From: a bacterium | Lineage (GTDB): Bacteria; Hinthialibacterota; Hinthialibacteria; Hinthialibacterales; Hinthialibacteraceae | Assembly (NCBI GenBank): GCA_016125385.1 | Contig: WGLV01000002.1 | Span: forward strand, 124,001 to 188,000 | Reading direction: 5' to 3' | Length of the DNA stretch: 64,000 nucleotides | Part shown: one piece after another, positions 52,113 to 59,382 of the stretch | Layout of the letters: every line of letters begins with the position of its first letter | Numbering within the stretch: the stretch's first letter is position 1 | Made by a program: the position numbers and the translations under genes | Notes under the pieces: generated by a model | What the model saw: only the letters and a program-made list of their open reading frames with translations | The model's database searches: none | Told to the model about the DNA's origin: nothing

Positions 52113-52448
52113 TTAGTCGAGCATGGCGTCGAACGCCTCAAAGTCGCTTTGATAAATGGTGAAACTTTTGTCGAGATGAACCACGCGGAACAGCTCCAGC
52201 AGTTCGCCGCTTGGGCTGCACAGAGCGATGATTTTGCTGGCTTCGGTTGCGTCGCGATGCGATTCAAGCAATTGGCGCAGACCGGAACTGTTCATGTACT
52301 CGGTCTGCGAAAAATCGATCAGTATTTTTCTTCGATCGCGAACCGAGCGTTTTAACGCCGCTGAAAACTCGGGCAGGTTTACAACGTCGATGCGCCCGCA
52401 GGGTTTAATGACGGCGATATCCGTTTCAAGCCTGACTTCAATACTCAT
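52113..52448 (-). CDS. STAS-domain anti-sigma factor antagonist
   Basis: A 111-residue STAS protein: VIKPCGRIDVVNLPEFSAAL, then IDFSQTEYMNSSGLRQLLE with the phosphorylatable Ser in the NSSGL loop, and LFRVVHLDKSFTIYQ. Such proteins (SpoIIAA, RsbV) free a sigma factor by binding its anti-sigma kinase when dephosphorylated. The adjacent response-regulator/PP2C phosphatase, 110 bases upstream on the same strand, is the natural activator. No anti-sigma kinase is in the window. Confidence 0.92.
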   Translation of the reverse strand: MSIEVRLETDIAVIKPCGRIDVVNLPEFSAALKRSVRDRRKILIDFSQTEYMNSSGLRQLLESHRDATEASKIIALCSPSGELLELFRVVHLDKSFTIYQSDFEAFDAMLD

Positions 52449-52558
52449 TCATGTAACTCCATCAAGCGTACTGTCTGGGTTGATTCAGTGTATCACGAAT
52501 CGTCTCATAGGGGATGCGTTTGCGACTTCCCTGCGAGAGATTGAAATACGGGACCGCT

Positions 52559-53692
52559 TTATTTTACGTCGATTGCAAGAAAGGTTAAATCGTCATCGAT
52601 TTCACCTTGATGGTGAATTTTCAGATCGTGATACAACCGATCGATAAAATCACTTAACGGCAGATGAGCGTGACGCTGAATCATTGCTTTCAGACCTTCC
52701 ATACCCAGCATGGCGCCGGCGGCGTTTCGCGCTTCGAGAAAACCGTCGGTATACATCATGATCCGGTCTCCCGATTCGATGGAGGCGACCGTCTCATTTT
52801 GTTCGCTCAAAATCTTCGGAATCATACCCACCGGCGGCATGTGCGATGAAATCGCGTCAAGCGCGCCGGTCGCGCCGCGCCGGATGAACAGATCGGGGTG
52901 CCCTGCGTTGGAGACGGTCAGGACGCCTTCATCCAGATCGAGAACCGCCAGGCAGAGCGTAATGAACATGGAGGTTCGCTCAAGATTGGCGGTGATGAAT
53001 CGGTTTAAGAGATGAACGACGTTGGAGGGTGGGCGGTTTTCAGCGAGCCGTTGCTGGAGCTGCGTGTGAACCAGATTGGCGGTCAGCGCGGCGGAGACGC
53101 CGTGTCCGCTGACGTCGTACAGAGCGGCGGCGATGCCATGATCGCCGTGCTGGTGGATGCTCAGGTAATCGCCGCCAATGGCGATGAGCGGTTCATAGCG
53201 GTAATCGAGATGAAGCCGCGCGGTTTCGATTTTTTCAGGCAGAAGGCAACGTTGAATAATGCCGGCGTGGAGAAGGTCTTCATCCAGCTGACGCTGTTGT
53301 TCCTTCACCCGCTGTTGCATCTCGCTGATATTGAGCACTCGCTCGACGACCTTGATGAGGTAAGGCAGGTCGATCGGCTTGGCGACGAAATCGCTCGCGC
53401 CGCGTTTCATCGCTTCGATCGCCGATTCCATGGTACCGAACGCGGTCATGATAACCACAGGCGTTTCAATGCCGCGCTCGACGATCTCTTGAAGCAGTTC
53501 GAGCCCCCCCATTTTGGGCATCATCAGATCGCTGACGATGAGATCGGGTTTGGCTCCGGCGATTTTTTCCAGCGCTTCTTCGCCGTGGCCCGCTTCGACG
53601 ACTTCGTAGCCTTTAAATTCAGCGAAATCGCGCAGATTTTCGCGGATCTCGAGTTCGTCATCGACAATTAATAGTTTTTTCGCCGCTGCCAT
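52559..53692 (-). CDS. Response regulator with PP2C-type (RsbU/SpoIIE) phosphatase output
   Basis: A 377-residue protein. The receiver domain (1-120) has LLIVDDELEIREN, Asp in LIVSDLMMP, Thr in VIMTAFG and Lys in FVAKPID. A short coiled coil follows (MQQRVKEQQRQLDEDL), then the SpoIIE/PP2C domain (about 150-377) with IGGDYLSI, LYDVSGHGVSAAL and DDLTFLAIDV, whose acidic residues bind manganese. Phosphorylation likely switches on dephosphorylation of the STAS partner encoded next. Confidence 0.93.
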   Translation of the reverse strand: MAAAKKLLIVDDELEIRENLRDFAEFKGYEVVEAGHGEEALEKIAGAKPDLIVSDLMMPKMGGLELLQEIVERGIETPVVIMTAFGTMESAIEAMKRGASDFVAKPIDLPYLIKVVERVLNISEMQQRVKEQQRQLDEDLLHAGIIQRCLLPEKIETARLHLDYRYEPLIAIGGDYLSIHQHGDHGIAAALYDVSGHGVSAALTANLVHTQLQQRLAENRPPSNVVHLLNRFITANLERTSMFITLCLAVLDLDEGVLTVSNAGHPDLFIRRGATGALDAISSHMPPVGMIPKILSEQNETVASIESGDRIMMYTDGFLEARNAAGAMLGMEGLKAMIQRHAHLPLSDFIDRLYHDLKIHHQGEIDDDLTFLAIDVK

Positions 53693-53783
53693 ATTGAGTA
53701 GATCCCGCCGCTTTGCCGTCGCTGAAAGAATGTGGAACTACTTTACAACAATCGGCCGGAAAATTGACTCCCCGTGTCATCCG

Positions 53784-53813
53784 TTGATCGGAAATCCCGT
53801 CGTGTGAGACAAT
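53784..53813 (+). promoter_or_regulatory. Candidate promoter of the glycoside hydrolase gene
   Basis: TTGATC, an 18-base spacer and GACAAT end four bases before the first ATG (53817). The expected transcript start therefore lies at or after that ATG, favouring the later start at 53856. The hexamers are moderate. Confidence 0.4.
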
Positions 53814-53855
53814 AAAATGGAATCAAACTCTGCGACGCGCATCAGTGGGGATGAA

Positions 53856-55940
53856 ATGCCGAAACATAACATGAATCGACGGCGCTTTATTGAAGTTCAG
53901 GCGTTGACCGGGGCGGGGTTGTTGATGGCGCCGAAACTGGCGTCAGCGAACGCCGGTTTGGAACTGAAACCAACCGGACTGATCGGAGGCTTGAAACAGG
54001 TCGAAGGAGAATCGCTTATCGAAGGCGGCACCTGGTATGAAGCCGAAACAAAAGGGCAGGGGTTTGAGTATCGCTTTGAAAAGGGCGCTTTAAAAAACGC
54101 ATCCTGGCTGATGGCTGATTTTCTGGTGTCAGGTCTTTACCTGACGGTATTTGAATTGCGCTTACGCGAAGGAGAAGACGGTCCATCTTTTGTGTTGCGG
54201 TACAAAGGTTTGAATCAGGCCGGCGCCCGAATTCGGCTGCCGCTTGAATCCGTCAATCAGAATCGCTGGCGACTCGAACGCGAGGGAGCCTGGTTGAAGC
54301 CGTTATGCAGCGGCGACCGCGTCGATCTGGAACAAGTGGATCGGATGCGGTTAACAGTAGCGATCAAAACCGATGATCCGGTCCGGTTTATTCAGACATC
54401 GTTTTTCGCAATGAATGAAGAACCGCCTCGTCTCGACAAGCCCGCGCTTCCCAAGGGTGTATTGCTCGATGAAATGGGGCAAAGCACGATTCATCAGTGG
54501 CCGGCGAAAACCAAAAGCGTGGATGAATTAAGTCAACGCCTGACCGATCAACTCAAACGTTCCAGCGCTGCCCAATGGCCGGATGGTTTTTCCGCTTGGG
54601 GCGGGTGGGCCGCCAATCCTTCAAAACCCTCGCATGCCCCCGGATTTTTCAGGACGCATCATGATGGAAAGCGCTGGTATCTGGTCGATCCGGATGGCTT
54701 TCTATTCTGGTCAGCGGGGCTGGATTGCGTCCGCGCGTCGATTGGCGCCAACTGCGGCGGTCTGGAAGCCGCGCTACGCTGGAAACCAGAACCGCCTGGA
54801 GAATATCAAAAAGCGTTTTCCGCCGAATCCGCCGATTATCTTTCCGCGAATTTTATTCGCGTGTTTGGCGCCGATTCATGGTATGACAAATGGGCGTCCA
54901 TCACGCTCTCCGAAATGAAGGCCATTGGTTTCAATACGGTGGGCAACTGGTCGCAGTGGGAGATCGCCCGGAAGGCGCGTTTCCCTTACGTCATCCCCAT
55001 GGGCTCAGGATGGAAACGTTCGCGCATGGTGTACCGCGATTTTCCTGATGTGTATCACTCCGATTTTGAATTGGACGCGGCGGATTACGCCGGCCAGCTT
55101 GATCCTTTGAAGGACGACCCCTCCATGATTGGTTATTTTCTGATGAATGAACCGACGTGGGGTTTTTCAAAAGAACCGCCTGCCGTGGGGATGTTGTTTA
55201 ATACCCCCGAGTGCGAATCAAGAAAAGAACTGGCGAAGTTTCTGGGAGAGCGTTACGCCGATTCCTCCACACTGGCGAAGTCATGGGAGCTCGACGTGGA
55301 TTTCAACCGGATCGCTCGCGGCGAGTGGAAAACCCGGCTGACGGAAACCGCGCGTAAAGACCTGGTGGATTTCAGTGAATTGATGGTCGAACGCTATTTC
55401 ACCATGTTGAGCGACCATTGCAGGAAGGTCGATCCAAATCATCTGAATCTTGGAATCCGATACGCGGGCGTACCGCCGGAATGGACGCTGCGGGGAATGC
55501 GCAATTTCGACGTGTTCAGCGCGAACAGCTATACCGAGAAAGTTCCGTTTGATGCGTCGAAAAAGATATCCACCATGTTAAATCTTCCCGTTATGATTGG
55601 TGAATGGCATTTCGGCGCGTTAGATGTGGGGCTCCCGGCTTCAGGGATCGGCCGTGTTGCGACTCAGAAGGAACGTGGCGCCGCTTACCGCTATTACCTT
55701 GAAGACGCGGCGGCGAATCCATACTGCGTGGGAGTACACTGGTTTACTATGTACGATCAGTCGGCGATGGGACGTTTTGACGGAGAAAATTACAACATCG
55801 GCTTTTTTGATGTGTGCAACCGGCCGTATGAAGAGTTGGCCGCCGCGGCGCGAATCGCTCACGAGCGGATTTACGATCTGGCGGCTGGCACGAAAAAACC
55901 TTTTGACGAACCGCCAACCTATCTGACGAAAATATATTGA
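53856..55940 (+). CDS. Tat-exported glycoside hydrolase, TIM barrel (GH50/GH42-like)
   Basis: I start at ATG 53856 (MPKHNMNRRRF), preceded by GGGG and following a promoter that excludes the 53817 start; 694 residues. A Tat signal (NRRRFIEVQALTGAG) leads to a beta-sandwich region (to about 200), then a barrel: DPDGFLFWSAGLDCVRAS, GFNTVGNWSQWEIA, the acid/base Glu in GYFLMNEPTWGF and the nucleophile Glu in PVMIGEWHFGALD. The NEPTWGF motif is characteristic of agarase-type GH50 enzymes and some GH42 relatives. It is probably secreted to the periplasm to cut a galactan or related polysaccharide; the exact substrate is unknown. Confidence 0.85.
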   Translation: MPKHNMNRRRFIEVQALTGAGLLMAPKLASANAGLELKPTGLIGGLKQVEGESLIEGGTWYEAETKGQGFEYRFEKGALKNASWLMADFLVSGLYLTVFELRLREGEDGPSFVLRYKGLNQAGARIRLPLESVNQNRWRLEREGAWLKPLCSGDRVDLEQVDRMRLTVAIKTDDPVRFIQTSFFAMNEEPPRLDKPALPKGVLLDEMGQSTIHQWPAKTKSVDELSQRLTDQLKRSSAAQWPDGFSAWGGWAANPSKPSHAPGFFRTHHDGKRWYLVDPDGFLFWSAGLDCVRASIGANCGGLEAALRWKPEPPGEYQKAFSAESADYLSANFIRVFGADSWYDKWASITLSEMKAIGFNTVGNWSQWEIARKARFPYVIPMGSGWKRSRMVYRDFPDVYHSDFELDAADYAGQLDPLKDDPSMIGYFLMNEPTWGFSKEPPAVGMLFNTPECESRKELAKFLGERYADSSTLAKSWELDVDFNRIARGEWKTRLTETARKDLVDFSELMVERYFTMLSDHCRKVDPNHLNLGIRYAGVPPEWTLRGMRNFDVFSANSYTEKVPFDASKKISTMLNLPVMIGEWHFGALDVGLPASGIGRVATQKERGAAYRYYLEDAAANPYCVGVHWFTMYDQSAMGRFDGENYNIGFFDVCNRPYEELAAAARIAHERIYDLAAGTKKPFDEPPTYLTKIY

Positions 55941-55950
55941 TCGAATGTGA

Positions 55951-55979
55951 CAAGGCCTTCCGAACGGGAGGCCTTGTTT
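55951..55979 (+). terminator. Terminator after the glycoside hydrolase gene
   Basis: CAAGGCCTTCC and GGGAGGCCTTG form a near-perfect stem (one mismatch near the loop) around GAAC, followed by TTTG. It lies ten bases after the stop. Confidence 0.85.
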
Positions 55980-56199
55980 GATTATCTATCGCCGCCCGCT
56001 TTGATTTTTGCGCCGGGCGCCTGGCTGAAAAACAAATCGTCCACGGAATCCGTTTCTGTTGAGCCTCGATCGTTTGAGCGGCGGAATCGCTTTTGAATAA
56101 CGGATGAACAATCGAGCGAAGGGGGCATGGAACACGTTACGGATTTACATCGGCGCGCCACGCCCTGCCTGACGGTTGGACCTTTACGGCGTTGATCTC

Positions 56200-56748
56200 T
56201 TAACATGACTGGTTTGAATCTTCATTTTGGGGTTCAAAGTCACGATACAACAGGCTGGGTTGAATACCCTGGTTGTTCTGATATTTTCCGCTGTTGTACT
56301 TGGTGAACTCGCCTTCGATGCCATGATAATAAATCTGGCAAATCTGCACCCCGGGATACACGCGAATAGGCTGAACGCAAAACATCTCCAGCGTCCAGTA
56401 ACCCGCGAATCCCACGTCGCCGAATCCTGCGGTTACGTGAACGAACAAGCCGAGGCGTCCGATGGACGAGCGCCCCTCCAGCATGGGTACGAAAGTATCC
56501 GTTTTGGTATATTCCAGCGTCCGGCCCAGATACAGGCGGTTGCTTTCCAGCACGAAGCCTTCATCGGGAATGACGATTGGCTCGGCTTCGTTCGGCTTTT
56601 TCATATCGAGGCAGCGATCGCGATAGACCAGCAGTTCGTTATGCAGGCGCAGATTATAACTGTTGGGATTCAACTGGCGCTCGTCGAACGGTTCGATGAC
56701 GATTTCGCGCCCCAGATGCTTTTGTATCTGCTTTCCGGATAGAATCAT
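56200..56748 (-). CDS. dcd: dCTP deaminase
   Basis: A 182-residue enzyme deaminating dCTP to dUTP, the source of dTMP in many bacteria. Visible motifs: QLNPNSYNLRL, LEGRSSIGRLGLFVHVTAGFGDVGF and GYWTLEM, with the catalytic Glu in TLE and nucleotide-contacting residues in GRSSIGRLG. The length is near the family norm. It starts 5 bases after sufE ends, at the end of the dihydroorotase-sufE-dcd operon, so two of three genes serve pyrimidine metabolism. Confidence 0.93.
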   Translation of the reverse strand: MILSGKQIQKHLGREIVIEPFDERQLNPNSYNLRLHNELLVYRDRCLDMKKPNEAEPIVIPDEGFVLESNRLYLGRTLEYTKTDTFVPMLEGRSSIGRLGLFVHVTAGFGDVGFAGYWTLEMFCVQPIRVYPGVQICQIYYHGIEGEFTKYNSGKYQNNQGIQPSLLYRDFEPQNEDSNQSC

Positions 56749-56753
56749 ATTAT

Positions 56754-57170
56754 TCAGGTCACGGCGGACAGGGTCCGGATGCGTTCGACCATCGAATAAA
56801 ATCCGTTGCGCCGGTTAGGGCTGAGATGCTGATCGAGCCCCAGTTTTTCGAATACCGCGTCGATGTCGACGGAGCGGATTTCATCCAGAGTCTTGCCCGA
56901 ATACGCCATAAGTAAAATCGCGATCAGGCCTTTGACGATATGGGCGTCGCTGTCGGCGATAATTTCATACCGAACTGGGTCGTCATCCGAAACGCGCGTC
57001 ACCATCCACACCTGACTCAGGCAGCCTCGGACTTTCGTTTCTTCGGTCTTTAACGCCTCATCCATCGGAGGCAGATGACGGCCCAGATCAATGATGACCC
57101 GATAGCGTTCTTCCCAGTCATCCAGAATTTCAAACGTTTCATATAAATGATCGAGCTTATTGGTCGTCAT
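56754..57170 (-). CDS. sufE: SufE-family cysteine desulfurase activator
   Basis: I start at ATG 57170 (MTTNKLDHL), two bases after the dihydroorotase stop, giving 138 residues; the track adds two codons at a TTG. The catalytic Cys sits in KVRGCLSQVWM, which accepts sulfur from SufS. DDWEERYRVIIDLGRHLPPM and SPNRRNGFYSMVERI are typical. It supplies sulfur for Fe-S cluster assembly. No sufS or sufBCD is nearby; its position in a pyrimidine operon may reflect co-regulation. Confidence 0.92.
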   Translation of the reverse strand: MTTNKLDHLYETFEILDDWEERYRVIIDLGRHLPPMDEALKTEETKVRGCLSQVWMVTRVSDDDPVRYEIIADSDAHIVKGLIAILLMAYSGKTLDEIRSVDIDAVFEKLGLDQHLSPNRRNGFYSMVERIRTLSAVT

Positions 57171-57172
57171 TC

Positions 57173-58633
57173 TCAATCCAATTCCAGTTTTTTAATGGGT
57201 GAACCGGCGCCGTTCAGTGGGCGGACGGGGCCTGCGACGTCGAACACCAGCCCGTTCACTACGGTATAATAGACGCGCCCGCGCAATTTTTCATCTCGAT
57301 ACGCCGAGTGATATTCCACATCGCGCAACTCCTCCCGTAGTGTATCTTCTTTCACTGAAAATGGTTCATCTGGATCAAAAATCACCAGATTCGCCATCGC
57401 GCCGGTTTCCATCTCGCCTGCGGGGAAGGGGAAGGACTTGTATTGGGCGACGTAGCGCGCTGGAGCGATGGCGGTAAGCCAGTCGAGATCGTGATGAGTG
57501 AAGCCATGCTGATGTAACAGGTGCATGTGTACCTGATGCGACAGCTCCAATACCCTCGTCCCGGGGCTGCCCGGCATACCATCCGGGCGAAGGCGTTTGG
57601 CGGCAAGCGGATGCGGCGCATGATCGGAACCGATGAATGTAAGCGGGTCGCGCCGCCGCGCGCATTCCTTGGTCAGTGCGATCAACGAGGTCTGATCTTC
57701 TTTGGACGGCAGAGCGGGACGCCGGTAATTGATCTCTCGCGTCGCGCGTTCGGCCAACATGTCGCGATTGAAATACAGGTAATCCAGGCCGACTTCCGCG
57801 GGCAGTTCCACTGGCGAATCGAGTCGTGCGCTCAAAATCATATCGAGCGCCGCACCGGTTGGAATGTGGCGCGTGAGCAGGCGTTTGAGTTCAGCCTCGC
57901 GGGCATAGGTGAAGGTCTCGCGTTGCGCCGCCAGCACGGTTTCGCCATCGTAGTAGAGATGATGCAGCAGGTAGTCGGGCGGTTGAATCCGGCGTTGAAA
58001 ATCATGAATCGATTCATCCTCGCGCGCGCGATCGTTGTGGTAAGAAACCATCCCGCCGCGCCGGTCCAGATACATCTGGCGGCGTTGTCCGCCACTGATG
58101 CCGCTGCCGCCGAAAGTCGAGCCAAAATCCTTCTCCTCCTGCCCGGCGATGGGAGCGACGCCCGGCTCCATGCGAGGCCAGACGTGCGTCGCGATGAGTG
58201 CGCGCTGCTGGTAATATTCATCGATGCGCCGCCACCGCTCTTCACCCAACGGCGCCCAGGCGGTATTGCCCATTGCGCCAATCAGCCACACTCCGCCTTT
58301 CAGCGCCGCCAGACTCCCCTGTTCAAAGCCGTATTTCGCGTTGGCGGCTCGCGCCGTGTCTACCAGCGCTTCGTACGATTGATCGGCGGGGCGGTAGAGA
58401 TCGCTCTCGAACTCCTCCCGTCTGGGAATATAACTTTCACGGAAATGCACGTGGGTGTCGACTCGAGCCAGCGTTACGTGCATGGCCGCGGGCAGAACGA
58501 TATCCGCCGCGCCCGCCGCGTCGAGTATCTCCAGTGGTATTCCGGGCGTGCAGCGCAGCCGCGCTGGGCGGATTTCGCCGTACTGATGCAGGTGATTCGT
58601 TCGAAAAACAAGCGTCTTGTTTTCTGGATTCAT
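57173..58633 (-). CDS. Dihydroorotase-like amidohydrolase
   Basis: A 486-residue metal-dependent amidohydrolase. The metal motif is VDTHVHFRESY, with an additional FIGSDHAPHPLAAK and MPGSPGTRVLELSHQVHMHL. Dihydroorotases cyclise carbamoyl aspartate in pyrimidine synthesis; SDHAPH and GxPG are family marks. The central Lys or carboxylated region is less clear, and the protein is longer than class I enzymes, so a related amidohydrolase (allantoinase-like) is possible. Tight linkage with dcd supports a pyrimidine role. Confidence 0.82.
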   Translation of the reverse strand: MNPENKTLVFRTNHLHQYGEIRPARLRCTPGIPLEILDAAGAADIVLPAAMHVTLARVDTHVHFRESYIPRREEFESDLYRPADQSYEALVDTARAANAKYGFEQGSLAALKGGVWLIGAMGNTAWAPLGEERWRRIDEYYQQRALIATHVWPRMEPGVAPIAGQEEKDFGSTFGGSGISGGQRRQMYLDRRGGMVSYHNDRAREDESIHDFQRRIQPPDYLLHHLYYDGETVLAAQRETFTYAREAELKRLLTRHIPTGAALDMILSARLDSPVELPAEVGLDYLYFNRDMLAERATREINYRRPALPSKEDQTSLIALTKECARRRDPLTFIGSDHAPHPLAAKRLRPDGMPGSPGTRVLELSHQVHMHLLHQHGFTHHDLDWLTAIAPARYVAQYKSFPFPAGEMETGAMANLVIFDPDEPFSVKEDTLREELRDVEYHSAYRDEKLRGRVYYTVVNGLVFDVAGPVRPLNGAGSPIKKLELD

Positions 58634-58780
58634 TCTTTATCTGTTTTTCTGTTCTTAAATTCCGCCATGCGTCTAAATCATTGACCGTGTTTGTGTTGTG
58701 ACCTCCGTTGGCGAATTTGTCAAGTTTGCAGTCGAGAGAGCGCCCTGATTTTTTTTTTGAATCCAGGGGTTGCTTGTATC

Positions 58781-58795
58781 TTTATATAATATAAA
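58781..58795. promoter_or_regulatory. 15-base inverted repeat at the ArsR-type gene promoter
   Basis: TTTATAT-A-ATATAAA is a perfect 7-1-7 inverted repeat 36 bases upstream of the ArsR-type gene. A TATAAT hexamer (58785-58790) lies within it, so a dimeric repressor bound here would cover the promoter. ArsR-family repressors often bind AT-rich dyads at their own promoter. A good -35 at normal spacing is not visible. Confidence 0.55.
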
Positions 58796-58830
58796 CTGCA
58801 TATAAAGAAATTAGAAAGGCGATTGGTCTC

Positions 58831-59199
58831 ATGAATCAGGCTAATGAGAAGACGGAATGGAATGAAGCGGCCAGTTGGCTGAAAGCCATGGCTCATCCGG
58901 TCCGGTTGGCGATCCTCGACGACCTGTGCCGGGGGCCTCAGTGCGTCAACGACGTACATCAGGTGGTCGACGTCTCCCAGCCGAATCTGTCGCAACACCT
59001 GGCCGCGCTTAAAAAAGCCGGCCTGGTGGGAAGCCAGGCTAACGGGCCGATGCGCTGTTATTACCTGTTAAGACCCGGTCTTGTGAAACGGTTGATGGCT
59101 GAGTTGAAAAAAGACCATCCAACCCAAACCAAGAGTTGCGACGTGTTAAGAAAAGAGATGGCGAACCGTAAAGCCGCCGCGGCGGCGAAAGCATCGTGA
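58831..59199 (+). CDS. ArsR-family winged-helix regulator
   Basis: A 122-residue dimeric regulator: MAHPVRLAILDDLCRGPQCVNDVHQVVDVSQPNLSQHLAALKKAGLV is the classic ArsR winged helix. Cysteines are present (PQC, MRC and SC) but not the ELCVC metal motif of true ArsR arsenic sensors, so the ligand is unclear. It stands just before the exporter-like operon (RND, LolA-like protein, barrel), and the inverted repeat upstream suggests autoregulation. The ribosome-binding site is AGAAAGG. Confidence 0.9.
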   Translation: MNQANEKTEWNEAASWLKAMAHPVRLAILDDLCRGPQCVNDVHQVVDVSQPNLSQHLAALKKAGLVGSQANGPMRCYYLLRPGLVKRLMAELKKDHPTQTKSCDVLRKEMANRKAAAAAKAS

Positions 59200-59208
59200 G
59201 GGATTCCC

Positions 59209-59382
59209 ATGCGGAACGAAGTATTCGATACTGTATTAACAACAAACAAGAGTTTCGGGCGAACGGCGCATGCCATGCTGAGCGTTGGGGGTTCGGCGGA
59301 AGCGTGCGGCGTTCGTGTAAGCGGAGTGATGGATACGGCTTCTCCTCGGGGGTGTGACGATGAGTTCTCAATCCACGAATAA
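59209..59382 (+). CDS. Possible small ORF overlapping the start of the RND gene
   Basis: A 57-codon frame (MRNEVFDTVLTTNKSF...) starts 9 bases after the ArsR stop with GAGGG at correct spacing, and ends inside the first codons of the RND gene. Coding character is weak and no family is evident. It could be a leader peptide that couples translation of the exporter to the regulator, or a chance ORF. Confidence 0.25.
   Translation: MRNEVFDTVLTTNKSFGRTAHAMLSVGGSAEACGVRVSGVMDTASPRGCDDEFSIHE

Noticed and set aside
55982-56206. 74-residue minus-strand ORF overlapping the dcd stop
   Set aside because: The ATG overlaps the dcd stop, so coupling is conceivable, but the sequence is low-complexity and resembles no protein.
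57521-58684. 387-residue plus-strand ORF opposite the dihydroorotase-like gene
   Set aside because: Antisense to a gene with clear metal-binding motifs; no domain of its own.
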